Shown here piece after piece: positions 51,641 to 61,358 of a stretch of 64,000 nucleotides of DNA; the stretch's first letter is position 1, and each line of letters starts with the position of its first letter. The position numbers were made by a program, and so were the translations under genes. The notes under the pieces were generated by a model, which saw only the letters and a list, made by a program, of their open reading frames with translations, was not told the DNA's origin and ran no database searches. This DNA comes from Kribbella steppae (GTDB lineage: Bacteria > Actinomycetota > Actinomycetes > Propionibacteriales > Kribbellaceae): contig NZ_SLWN01000011.1 in NCBI RefSeq assembly GCF_004342025.1, positions 62,001-126,000 of the forward strand. Direction: 5' to 3'.

Positions 51641-53905
51641 CTAGAAGGTCAGACGATCCAGGACCGTCTTTGCCGTCGTGCGCGCGTCTTCGTCGTCCAG
51701 CGGCGAGCCGTGGCTGTCGGTGAGGTAGAAGACGTCCACACACTCAGCACCCAGTGTGCTCACGTGGGCAGAGCGGATATCGGCCCCAGTGGACGCGATA
51801 GCCGACGTGACGTCGTACAGCAGGCCCGGACGGTCGTGTGCTCGCACCTGCAGCACAGTGGCCGTCTCTGAAGCACCAGGCAACAGGTCCACCCGGCTGG
51901 CGACCCGTGCCTTCACTGCGGACGAGTCGCGCGCGGCCAAGCGCCGTACCAGGTCAGTGTCGTCGCGCAGAGCCACCGCGAGTCGGTCCCGCAACCGTGT
52001 GGGGTCGGGCGGCGAGCCGGCCACGGTCCACTGCGAGATACCCAGCCCTTCAACGGATGTGATGACCGCAGACCGAACGGCGAGCCGCTCAACCGCCAGC
52101 ACAGCCGCAACAGTCGACAGCGTTCCCACTTGATCGGGTACGGCGACATTGACCCGCAGGTCACCGAGATGCTCGGAGACGGTCACGCCGAGGCGCCCTA
52201 CTCCGACGATCTGGTGCAGCGTGGGTACGGGGATCGGCGGAGCGTCGGTCCACATGCTCTCCCCTCCCCCGGACAGCTCACCGCGCACGCGTCGGCACAG
52301 CTCACCGACCAGCCGCATCCGCCACGGCGAGGACGCAGCGGGACCGGCTGCACGCGCGTCGGCGTACGTGAGGGCTTCCAGCAGGTCCAATGTCTCGGTA
52401 GTGCGGACGATCCCGGCAACCAGGTCAACGGTCATCGGGTCGTCCAGGTCTCGCCGAGTAGCGACCTGCGCGAGCATCAGGTGCTGCCGGACCAGCAGGG
52501 CGATCGTGTCCGCGTCCGACTCGCTGAAACCGAGCCGGCGAGCCACAGTCCTTGCGATCACCGCACCTGTGACGCTGTGGTCGCCTTCGACCGCCTTACC
52601 GAGGTCGTGCAGCAGTGCGGAGACCAGGAGCAGGTCGGGCCGCCGTACGTCGCGGACCATCTTCGAAGCCTCGACACACGTCTCCAGCAGATGCCGGTCG
52701 ACAGTGAATCGGTGGATGGCCGACTGCGGCGGCCGGAACCGCACTGTGTCCCACTCGGGCAGGATCCGCGAGATGTAGCCTGCCTGGTCGAGCGCCTCCC
52801 ACACCTCGAGCAGACCGCTGCCCGCACCCAGCAGAGCGCACAGCAGTCGCCGCGCCTCACCCGGCCAGGGCTCAGGAAGAGCCAGAGCGCGATTGGCCAG
52901 CCGTCCGCAGACAGCAGGCGACAAGACAAGCTCTCGATCCGCGGCAACAGCAGCAGCCCGCAGCCCCAGTACTGCGTCCCGCTCCGGCCGCGCGTCCGGC
53001 ATCAGTACGACTTCACCCTCGTGCTGGCCGACTCCCTCGTCGAGTGCCAGCAGCAACGGTCCACCGGTCCGCTGACGACGCCGGGACCGAGGCGGCCGGG
53101 TCATCAGGCCCTCGATCCGCCGCCAGGACACGTCACACACGTGCGCGAGCGTCCGACCGGTCGAGTACACGTGCCGCAGGAGCTCCTCGCGGCCATCCAT
53201 GCCCAGCCCCGCAGCAACCTCTCCAGCCACGTCGGCGACCAGCCGGTCAGTGGAACGCCCCGCAACCGTGTGCAGCTCGTCCCGGATCTCCAGCAGGTCC
53301 AGTCGCGCCCGCTCCACCACCGGGTGCGGTACGTCGATCAGCCACGACGCCACCAAGGCACGCAGTACGACGGCATCCCGCAGACCGCCGTACGCCTCCT
53401 TGAGGTCGGGCTCTGCAAGGTGTGCGAGCTCTCCGACGGTCGAGGCACGGTCTTTGCACGCCTGAGCCAGTGCGGGCAGCCGAGTCTTCGCGGTACGGCG
53501 CCAGTCCGCCATCAGCACGGACCGCAGTTGCAGGGTCAGATGTGAGTCCCCCGCGACATGCCGTGCGTCCAGCAGGCCGAGGGCCACCCGGATGTCGTCG
53601 GCAGCCGCCTTCTGGGCCTCCGCGACCGTGCGAACACTGTGGTCCAGCTTGGTCCGCGAGTCCCACAGCGGATACCAGATCTGTGCGGCCAGCTCGTCCA
53701 CCCGTGGGTACCCCTCGGCGTGCACGAGCATCACGTCGAGGTCGCTGTACGGCGACAGCTCCTCCCGGCCGTAGCCGCCGACAGCGACCAGCGCGACGCC
53801 CTCGGTAGGTACACCGAGGGCGTCACAAGCCTTGGAGAGGAGCAGGTACAGCAGCGCGTCGGCCTCCTCGGCACGAACGCGCCGCTGTTCTGCTCGATCA
53901 ACCAT
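51641..53905 (-). CDS. glnD: [Protein-PII] uridylyl/adenylyltransferase GlnD
   Basis: 754 residues. Nucleotidyltransferase domain GGYGREELSPYSDLDVMLVH with the catalytic Asp pair, an HD phosphohydrolase domain (LLVSALLHDLGKAVEGDHSV, about 395-415) and two C-terminal ACT domains (VNVAVPDQVGTLSTVAAVLA; LQVRAHDRPGLLYDVTSAIA) that sense glutamine. In actinobacteria GlnD adenylylates GlnK at Tyr51. The N-terminus is short compared with mycobacterial GlnD; the ATG sits directly after the glnB stop (TAGATG), which supports this start. Confidence 0.94.
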   Translation of the reverse strand: MVDRAEQRRVRAEEADALLYLLLSKACDALGVPTEGVALVAVGGYGREELSPYSDLDVMLVHAEGYPRVDELAAQIWYPLWDSRTKLDHSVRTVAEAQKAAADDIRVALGLLDARHVAGDSHLTLQLRSVLMADWRRTAKTRLPALAQACKDRASTVGELAHLAEPDLKEAYGGLRDAVVLRALVASWLIDVPHPVVERARLDLLEIRDELHTVAGRSTDRLVADVAGEVAAGLGMDGREELLRHVYSTGRTLAHVCDVSWRRIEGLMTRPPRSRRRQRTGGPLLLALDEGVGQHEGEVVLMPDARPERDAVLGLRAAAVAADRELVLSPAVCGRLANRALALPEPWPGEARRLLCALLGAGSGLLEVWEALDQAGYISRILPEWDTVRFRPPQSAIHRFTVDRHLLETCVEASKMVRDVRRPDLLLVSALLHDLGKAVEGDHSVTGAVIARTVARRLGFSESDADTIALLVRQHLMLAQVATRRDLDDPMTVDLVAGIVRTTETLDLLEALTYADARAAGPAASSPWRMRLVGELCRRVRGELSGGGESMWTDAPPIPVPTLHQIVGVGRLGVTVSEHLGDLRVNVAVPDQVGTLSTVAAVLAVERLAVRSAVITSVEGLGISQWTVAGSPPDPTRLRDRLAVALRDDTDLVRRLAARDSSAVKARVASRVDLLPGASETATVLQVRAHDRPGLLYDVTSAIASTGADIRSAHVSTLGAECVDVFYLTDSHGSPLDDEDARTTAKTVLDRLTF

Positions 53906-55575
<1,670 letters not shown>

Positions 55576-55687
55576 CAACGTCATCCCTTCCATCGATCTG
55601 GGGAGTGGCCGGCGTCCTCAGTCGGGGAGAACTCCACAACGCCGGGGAGCCCGCGCTCAGCCACACCGCACACGGTGTCGGCGCGCC

Positions 55688-55725
55688 GTTTCAGCCGATC
55701 GGTCCGTTTGTTTCAGGCATGTGAC
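55688..55725 (-). promoter_or_regulatory. GlnR-box-like site upstream of amtB
   Basis: Minus strand: GTCAC, 6 nt, GAAAC (55725-55710), then a second GAAAC at 55692-55688, exactly 22 nt from the first. This reproduces the GTnAC-n6-GAAAC-n6-GTnAC-n6-GAAAC spacing of GlnR sites, with a degenerate second GTnAC (ACCGA). It lies about 115-150 nt upstream of the amtB start. Confidence 0.7.
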
Positions 55726-55740
55726 AAACAGGGCGTTCAG

Positions 55741-55762
55741 GTGACATCGGCGTGACATCGGC
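55741..55762 (+). repeat. Perfect tandem 11-bp repeat upstream of the TetR gene
   Basis: GTGACATCGGC occurs twice without a gap. With GTGAC at 55721 it gives three GTGAC elements. It could be a regulator-binding array for the TetR gene (start 55839, about 75 nt away), or part of the amtB control region. Not matched to a known operator. Confidence 0.6.
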
Positions 55763-55838
55763 GAAGGTGTGGCACTCTGGCCTGGACCACACGGGTATGC
55801 AGCCGCGCCACTGCACCCGTCCGACCTGGGGACGCGAA

Positions 55839-56483
55839 ATGGGGACGAACCACGGGGTGAGGCCGCGCCGAGGCAGGCCACGAGACCCGGATGCGGAGCC
55901 GAGGATCCGCCGGAACGCCGTGCAGCTGCTGCTGGAGCGGGGATTCGACGGAATGACAGTCGACGATGTCGCCGAGGCCGCGGGAGTGGGCAAGGCGACG
56001 ATCTATCGACGCTGGGTGAGCAAGGAGCAACTGGCCAACGACGCCCTGGCCGACCTGTTCGACATCGAGATCCCAGATGCCGACACCGGGTCGATCGAGG
56101 GCGACCTGCGCCAGGTCTACACCGATGCTCTGATGTTCGTGAACAGCAAAGAAGGGCTGGCTCTGATCCGCCTGGCGGTGTCGGAGGCGAACCGCGACGA
56201 GCGGTCGGCCGCGATCTACCGTGCCTTCCTGGAGCGGCGGATCCAGCTCACACAGGCCGCGCTGGACCGGGCCCTCGCCCGCGGTGAGCCGATCCGGCGC
56301 ACCGCGGACCCGGCGCTGATGGTGCAGTGGCTGGCCGGCGTGTTCGTCATCCGTGCGCTGACCGGTGAGCCGATGCCCGCGCCCGAGGACGCCGACCGGC
56401 TGCTGAGGTTCACCCTGCGCTGCGTCATGGAGGAGGACTCAGGGCCGGATCCCCGGCCCGAGAGCGACACCGTCGACGGCTAG
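55839..56483 (+). CDS. TetR/AcrR-family transcriptional regulator
   Basis: 214 residues. Basic, Pro-rich lead (RPRRGRPRDPDAEPRIRRNA), TetR HTH: LLLERGFDGMTVDDVAEAAG, VGKATIYRRWVSKEQLANDA, then a helical ligand domain with FTLRCVMEE near the end. The ATG at 55839 follows GGGGACGCGAA; the frame is open upstream to 55752 but without protein character. Converges on the sigma-associated membrane protein with a 45-nt overlap. Ligand unknown. Confidence 0.88.
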   Translation: MGTNHGVRPRRGRPRDPDAEPRIRRNAVQLLLERGFDGMTVDDVAEAAGVGKATIYRRWVSKEQLANDALADLFDIEIPDADTGSIEGDLRQVYTDALMFVNSKEGLALIRLAVSEANRDERSAAIYRAFLERRIQLTQAALDRALARGEPIRRTADPALMVQWLAGVFVIRALTGEPMPAPEDADRLLRFTLRCVMEEDSGPDPRPESDTVDG

Positions 56484-57677
56484 CTCGGTGACGCGCTGCA
56501 CCTTGCCGGTGCGGACGTCCCAGGCGAGCACCCAGCCACGGACCAGGATCAGCGGCTTGTAGTCGTCGTACCAGCCGAGTACGGCGCAGCAGCCGGGCTC
56601 CCGGACGTGGGCTGGGTCGGCCGTGCCCGGCGTCGACGGGTCGGTCTCCCCCAGCACAAGCAGGCTGCTGCGCAGGGCGCGCAGGGTGGAGATCGCCGCC
56701 ACGACCTGTGGTTGAGAGGACTTGGTGGGCACCTGCTGGATGTCGTTCGCGATGAACAGCCGGGCCGTCATCGTGTACGTCGAGAAGGTCTGGCCCACCC
56801 AGGTCCGGACGGGCAGTTGCAGCTCGCTGTCGAGTGAATACTCGCCGTTGACCAAGTATCGGAGTACGGCTCCGCTGTCCATCCGGTACGGCGCTGTGAT
56901 CGACGCGGGATTCCTGGCCGACGGGATCGCGGTCACCGGTTTCTCACCGTCACCGCCCTCGCCCACCACCACTCGATAGGCCACACCGGGCCCGCTCACC
57001 AGGATGCGCTCGGCGGTCGGCAGCCAGGACACGCTGCTGACGTCCTGGCTCGGCAGGGTGAAGCGGAAGACCTCTGCGGTCGTCACGTCGACAATGACCA
57101 GCTCGCCCGGCTGCGGGAAGGCTGCGAAGCGTCCGTCGGGCGAGATCGCACCTGAGCTCAGCGGTGATCCGGTGCGGATCTTGCGCAGCTGCAGGTCTGC
57201 GCGCGCCCAGCTCGAGTCTTCACCGAGCAGCAGCGCGTCGTACCGGCCGCCTCTTTCCTCGAGCACCACCGCGGCCAGATTCTCGAGCCGGTGCTCGGAC
57301 AGCGAGTCTGGGTCGTCCGGCAGCCGCAGGCGGTCGCCGAGCGGTGTGTAGAGCCGGTCGAGGAATCGCTCACTGCCGGCGGGTGGCGCGACCCAGTAGT
57401 CGATCCCGGCGATCTGCCCGGCCGGTGGCAGATAGCCTTGAGGGAGCGTCGGCGTGGTCGGTGGCGGAACGAGCTCGGCGCTCCTGCTCCCACTGACTCC
57501 GAATCCGATCGCCGCGCCCACAGCGATGCCCAGGACAGTCAGCAAGGCGATCAGGACGTTGCGACGTCGACGGCGCCTGGTTGCCACTCCATCGGCCCAG
57601 GCCGCGTCGGCCAGGTCAGGCTCTGGCACTCGGTCCGCAGCCTGGTAGAGCAGGGGCTGGATGTCCTCGCGCCTCAT
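56439..57677 (-). CDS. Membrane-anchored sigma-associated protein with a beta-propeller-like C-terminus
   Basis: 412 residues. Short cytoplasmic part (1-40, PLLYQAADRVPEPDLADAAW) of the kind that binds an ECF sigma factor, one membrane segment (RNVLIALLTVLGIAVGAAIG), then an extracellular region with repeating beta-strand pairs (GELVIVDVTTAEVFRFTLPS, SSVSWLPTAERILVSGPGVA, WVLAWDVRTGKVQRVTELAV) that look like a beta-propeller. No classical HxxxCxxC zinc anti-sigma motif. Overlaps the sigma gene by 4 nt, so it is the likely anti-sigma/sensor partner; this is inferred from position. Confidence 0.6.
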   Translation of the reverse strand: MRREDIQPLLYQAADRVPEPDLADAAWADGVATRRRRRRNVLIALLTVLGIAVGAAIGFGVSGSRSAELVPPPTTPTLPQGYLPPAGQIAGIDYWVAPPAGSERFLDRLYTPLGDRLRLPDDPDSLSEHRLENLAAVVLEERGGRYDALLLGEDSSWARADLQLRKIRTGSPLSSGAISPDGRFAAFPQPGELVIVDVTTAEVFRFTLPSQDVSSVSWLPTAERILVSGPGVAYRVVVGEGGDGEKPVTAIPSARNPASITAPYRMDSGAVLRYLVNGEYSLDSELQLPVRTWVGQTFSTYTMTARLFIANDIQQVPTKSSQPQVVAAISTLRALRSSLLVLGETDPSTPGTADPAHVREPGCCAVLGWYDDYKPLILVRGWVLAWDVRTGKVQRVTELAVDGVALGPGIRP

Positions 57678-58126
57678 CGCGGTTCTTCCGCGTCACGCCA
57701 GTCGCCCGCGCCGAGCGCCGTACGGAAGCGACTGAACGCGGTGAGGCCGTGTCCGTGCACGGTTGTGTGGGACAGGTTGAGTATGTCCCCCACCTCGAAC
57801 TCGGTGAGCTCCTCCAGGTGCAGCAGCACGAACACAGCGCGCTGTGCGGGAGTCAGCTCGGCCAGTGCGAGTTTGACTGGGTCGTCCTCGTCCGGGAACG
57901 CCTTCACCCGGTTCCACCGCACCAGAGCCGGCTGGTAGAGCAGCCGCTGGACGAACGCGTCCGGGTCGTCCACCTTGAACCAGGACAGTGACAGCCGGGT
58001 GAAGGCGTGCAGCAGTGCATCCTCAGCTCGCTCCAGGTCGCCGTACACGAGGTACGCCGTACGGAGCCATCTGCCCTGCCTCGCGTCGACATACGAGGCG
58101 AAGTCCGGGTCGACCGATTCCTGCAT
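57674..58126 (-). CDS. Short SigE-family ECF sigma factor
   Basis: 150 residues, about 20-40 shorter than usual ECF factors. Region 2 is visible as FASYVDARQGRWLRTAYLVY, GDLERAEDALLHAFTRL; region 4 as LTPAQRAVFVLLHLEELTEF, EVGDILNLSHTTVHGHGLTA. The linker between them is brief. SigE-family factors of actinobacteria often come with a membrane partner, as here. Promoter specificity unknown. Confidence 0.83.
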   Translation of the reverse strand: MQESVDPDFASYVDARQGRWLRTAYLVYGDLERAEDALLHAFTRLSLSWFKVDDPDAFVQRLLYQPALVRWNRVKAFPDEDDPVKLALAELTPAQRAVFVLLHLEELTEFEVGDILNLSHTTVHGHGLTAFSRFRTALGAGDWRDAEEPR

Positions 58127-58152
58127 CCACCCTCCCGCCCCTATTCAACTCC

Positions 58153-59097
58153 TCAACTACTGCGCGCGGCCACCGCCAGCCGGGTCTCTTCCGCGATCAG
58201 GTCCGCATTGATACCTCCAGCGGCCATCAGGCCGGCCGCGGCGGCCGGGATGACCTGGGCGCGGGCGTCGGTCACGTTGCCGGCCACGAAGACGCCGGGT
58301 ACGGCGGTGGCGCCCATCGAGTCGGCCGGGACGACAGTGCCCATCACCAGCCCGTTGGCCTCCTGTTCGACGGTCTCGAGGCCCAAATCGGTCAGGAACG
58401 CCGCACGGGCCCGCATGCTGGTCTGCACGGCCAGCGCCTGGCGCGGGATGACTCTGCCACCCTCCAGTTGGACACCAGTCAGCTTGTCGTTCTCCACCTC
58501 GAGCTGCTCGACTTTCCCTTGTACTACGGAGATTCCGCGAGCTGCGAGCTGTTCCCACTGCTCATCCGTCGGCTCCGGCGCGGTGTGCACGAACAGCGTC
58601 ACGTCGTCACTCATCTGCCGGAACAGCAGCGCCTGGTGCGTCGCCATCCCACTGCTCGCCAGAATGCCGATCGCCTGGTCACGCACCTCCCAACCGTGGC
58701 AGTACGGGCAGTGCAGCACGTCACGCCCCCACCGCTCGGCCAGTCCACGTACGTCGGGCAGCACGTCCGTCAGCCCGGTCGTCACCAGCAGCCGCCGGCC
58801 CTGGTACGTCGTACCGTCCGCAAGCTCGACTGTGAACAGCTCGTCCCGGCGGACTGCTGTCACGGTGCCGGTCGCGAACTCACCGCCGTACCCGGCGACC
58901 TCCTGGCGACCGATCGCGTACAGCTCGGCCGGTGGGACCCCGTCGCGGGTCAGGAAGTTGTGGACCGCCTCGGCCGGGGCATTGCGCGGCGTACCGTCGT
59001 CGACGACCAGCACCGACCGGCGCGACCGCACCAGCGCCAGCGCACCACTCAGCCCGGCGGCTCCCCCGCCGACCACGATCACGTCGTAGGTCTTCAT
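58153..59097 (-). CDS. Thioredoxin-reductase-like NAD(P)/FAD oxidoreductase
   Basis: 314 residues. FAD Rossmann YDVIVVGGGAAGLSGALALV, the redox motif VLHCPYCHGWE with the CxxC disulfide, a second nucleotide-binding region (IGILASSGMATHQALLFRQM), and the C-terminal FAD motif GVFVAGNVTDARAQVIPAAA. It belongs to the TrxB-like group found next to cupin-XRE regulators, with an unknown electron acceptor. GAGGAG precedes the ATG at 59097. Divergent from the XRE-cupin gene, with an 81-nt control region. Confidence 0.88.
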   Translation of the reverse strand: MKTYDVIVVGGGAAGLSGALALVRSRRSVLVVDDGTPRNAPAEAVHNFLTRDGVPPAELYAIGRQEVAGYGGEFATGTVTAVRRDELFTVELADGTTYQGRRLLVTTGLTDVLPDVRGLAERWGRDVLHCPYCHGWEVRDQAIGILASSGMATHQALLFRQMSDDVTLFVHTAPEPTDEQWEQLAARGISVVQGKVEQLEVENDKLTGVQLEGGRVIPRQALAVQTSMRARAAFLTDLGLETVEQEANGLVMGTVVPADSMGATAVPGVFVAGNVTDARAQVIPAAAAGLMAAGGINADLIAEETRLAVAARSS

Positions 59098-59162
59098 CTC
59101 TCGGACTCCTCTGTCTCGGTACCTCGAGGATCCGCCCGGGCTTTCGTTTTCGACAACTTTCT

Positions 59163-59177
59163 TTGCCACAATGGCAA
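59163..59177. promoter_or_regulatory. Inverted repeat TTGCCA-CAA-TGGCAA
   Basis: Perfect 6-bp half-sites with a 3-nt spacer, ending 1 nt before the ATG (59179) of the XRE-cupin gene and 66 nt from the flavoprotein gene. The location fits an autorepressor site; it may also control the divergent oxidoreductase. Confidence 0.55.
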
Positions 59178-59178
59178 C

Positions 59179-59754
59179 ATGGACACGTTCGATGACGTTC
59201 TCGAGGCCGTCGGACCGCGGCTGCGGATGCTGCGGGCCGAGCGGAAGACGACGCTGGCCCAGCTGTCGGAGTCCACCGGGATCTCGGTGAGCACGCTGTC
59301 CCGGCTGGAGTCCGGTCAGCGCCGCCCCACGCTGGAGCTGCTGCTGCCCCTCGCCCGTGCGCACCAGGTACAGCTGGACGAGCTGGTCGACGCGCCACCG
59401 ACGGGTGATCCGCGGATCCACGCGAAGCCGATCAAGCACCACGGCGTCGTGCACATCCCGCTGTCCCGGCGGCCGGGCGGGCTGCAGGCGTTCAAACAGA
59501 TCCTGCCGGAGGGATGGCCGGGCGGTGACGTGGTGCAGAAGACGCACGAGGGGTACGACTGGATCTACATGCTGTCCGGGCGGATCCGGCTGGTGCTCGG
59601 CGACAACGACTTCATGCTGACCGAGGGTGAAGTGGCCGAGTTCGACACCAGGGTGCCGCACTGGTTCGGCAACCCCGGGCCGGGCCCGGCCGAGGCGCTG
59701 TGCCTCTACGGCCCGCAGGGCGAACGGATGCATGTGCGCGCCCGCACCCGGTAG
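59179..59754 (+). CDS. XRE-family regulator with C-terminal cupin domain
   Basis: 191 residues. HTH region RLRMLRAERKTTLAQLSEST, GISVSTLSRLESGQRRPTLE; cupin domain from about 95 with YDWIYMLSGRIRLVLGDNDF and GEVAEFDTRVPHWFGNPGPG. Cupin-XRE proteins are usually repressors of small-molecule oxidation or amine/amino-acid pathways with a metal- or ligand-binding sensor barrel. The ATG at 59179 abuts the TTGCCA palindrome, so transcription may start at or near the ATG. Controls itself and probably the divergent flavoprotein gene. Confidence 0.87.
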   Translation: MDTFDDVLEAVGPRLRMLRAERKTTLAQLSESTGISVSTLSRLESGQRRPTLELLLPLARAHQVQLDELVDAPPTGDPRIHAKPIKHHGVVHIPLSRRPGGLQAFKQILPEGWPGGDVVQKTHEGYDWIYMLSGRIRLVLGDNDFMLTEGEVAEFDTRVPHWFGNPGPGPAEALCLYGPQGERMHVRARTR

Positions 59755-59787
59755 CCTGCGCCAGTTCGATCCGGAGGAGGAACTGTT

Positions 59788-60747
59788 GTGAGCGTCGCGT
59801 TGTTCACTTTGGGCGGCACCATCTCGATGGCCGGCAACCACCGGCTCACCGGTGACGACCTCACCGCGGCCGTACCAGGGCTGGCCGAGGTCGGTCACGC
59901 CGTCGAGATCCAGGACGTCGAGAAGGTACCCAGTGCCAACCTGACCGCCTCGACGATGCTCGACGTGGTCGACGCCGCATCGAAGGCGGTGGCGGACGGC
60001 GCCAGCGGTGTCGTGGTCACACAGGGGACCGACAACCTCGAAGAGACCGCCTTCCTCGTCGACCAGGTGTGGCCGCACCCGCAGCCGTTCGTCCTCACCG
60101 GTGCGATGCGCAACCCGACGCTCGCCGGTCCTGACGGTCCGGCCAACCTCCTGGCCGCCGTACGCGTCGCCGGCGCCCCTGCGGCCCGCGACCTCGGTGC
60201 TCTGGTCGTGTTCAAGGAGGAGATCCACGCGGCCCGGTGGGTGTGTAAGACCCACAGCACCAGTACGGCGACGTTCGTATCACCCAACGCCGGTCCGATC
60301 GGCCATGTGGTCGAGGACCGAGTCCGCATCCTCACCCGTCCGCTGCGACTGGACGGCGTACACGGAAGGGCTGAGCCGGCTGAGCTCGATGCGACCCGGG
60401 TGGCACTGTACACGGTGACGATGGACGACGACGGCCTGCTACTGCAGGGCTTGGCGGACACACACCAGGGTCTGGTCGTTGCTGGGTTCGGCGTGGGCCA
60501 CGTGCCGTCTGCACTCGCCCCTGTGCTGGGCGAACTGGCTGCAGTGATGCCGGTGGTGCTGACGTCGCGGACAGGTGGTGGTTCGGTACTGCGGAACACC
60601 TACAAGTCGGTGGGGTCGGAGTCCGACCTGCTGCAGCGTGGACTGGTCGACGGCGGCTTCCTGGACCCTTACAAGGCGCGCATCCTACTTCGGTTGCTGT
60701 TGGCAACGGATGACGATCTCGAGGCGGCGTTCGCGCAGTACCGCTAG
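59788..60747 (+). CDS. L-asparaginase (type I-like)
   Basis: 319 residues. VALFTLGGTISMAGNHRL supplies the first catalytic Thr (Thr7/Thr11 region), VVTQGTDNLEETAFLVDQVW the second Thr with its Asp-Lys/Glu helpers, and LTGAMRNPTLAGPDGPANL and GGSVLRNTYKSVGSESDLL the rest of the amidohydrolase core. No signal peptide, so cytosolic. GGAGGAGG ribosome site. 33 nt after the XRE-cupin gene; may be co-regulated. Confidence 0.9.
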   Translation: MSVALFTLGGTISMAGNHRLTGDDLTAAVPGLAEVGHAVEIQDVEKVPSANLTASTMLDVVDAASKAVADGASGVVVTQGTDNLEETAFLVDQVWPHPQPFVLTGAMRNPTLAGPDGPANLLAAVRVAGAPAARDLGALVVFKEEIHAARWVCKTHSTSTATFVSPNAGPIGHVVEDRVRILTRPLRLDGVHGRAEPAELDATRVALYTVTMDDDGLLLQGLADTHQGLVVAGFGVGHVPSALAPVLGELAAVMPVVLTSRTGGGSVLRNTYKSVGSESDLLQRGLVDGGFLDPYKARILLRLLLATDDDLEAAFAQYR

Positions 60748-60961
60748 AGGCTGCGGGCGGGCCGAATAATTGCCTTCAGCAACTACTGCGGGACATAGTA
60801 AGCAAACACCTTCACAAGACCAGACGTCCGTGTCAACGGCTGGCACGAACTTCGGACGGATTGTGACCAATTGTCGCCAAACGCTTGACCCCGGCCCCGG
60901 AGGGTGCTCGGATCGTCACCGCTCGGGGAGCCGATTTCGAGGACTGGGAGATGGTTGCGCC
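60748..60961. other. Relatively AT-rich spacer before the globin genes
   Basis: The stretch 60768-60880 is less GC-rich than its surroundings and contains GTGACCAATTGTCGCC, a half-match to a CRP/FNR-type palindrome, and TTGACC (60885-60890) as a possible -35. No open frame with protein character. A control region for the haemoglobin genes is likely. Confidence 0.35.
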
Positions 60962-61351
60962 GTGGTCGAGCAGGCACAGGGCACCAGCGGGGACAACAGC
61001 GATTACGCGGCGGTCGGCGGTGGTCCGGCGATCGCCTCGGTGGTGGATGTCTTCTACCAGAAGGTGCTCGGCGATCCGCAGCTCGCCGGCTACTTCGTGG
61101 ACACCGATCTGGCCCGCCTCAAGCGGCACCAGGTGCAGCTGGTCTCGCAGGTGATGGGCGGTCCGGTGTCGTACGACGGTGCCGATCTGGCGCAGGCACA
61201 CCAGGGCCGCGGGATCACCGGCGACGACTTCGGCAAGGTGGTCGTCCACCTGGTCGATGCGCTGGAGGCACACGAGGTGCCCGGCGACATCGTCGGGCGC
61301 GTTGTGACGGCACTGGGCGCCACCCAGGGCGACATCGTCACCGCACACTGA
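60962..61351 (+). CDS. Truncated haemoglobin (group I)
   Basis: 129 residues with the 2/2 globin layout: VVDVFYQKVLGDPQLAGYFV, LKRHQVQLVSQVMGGPVSYD and AQAHQGRGITGDDFGKVVVH, where H80 is the proximal haem ligand; Y32 is the B10 position. Group I truncated globins detoxify nitric oxide or scavenge oxygen. The GTG at 60962 is the in-frame start with GGGAG upstream; the frame is open to 60770 but without globin similarity. 7 nt before the flavohaemoprotein gene. Confidence 0.85.
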   Translation: MVEQAQGTSGDNSDYAAVGGGPAIASVVDVFYQKVLGDPQLAGYFVDTDLARLKRHQVQLVSQVMGGPVSYDGADLAQAHQGRGITGDDFGKVVVHLVDALEAHEVPGDIVGRVVTALGATQGDIVTAH

Positions 61352-61358
61352 TCCGGGG

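Noticed and set aside
58153-60255. A long minus-strand frame running from the flavoprotein gene through the XRE-cupin and asparaginase region
   Set aside because: Only the first 314 codons from 59097 look like a protein; the upstream part is antisense to two well-supported genes.
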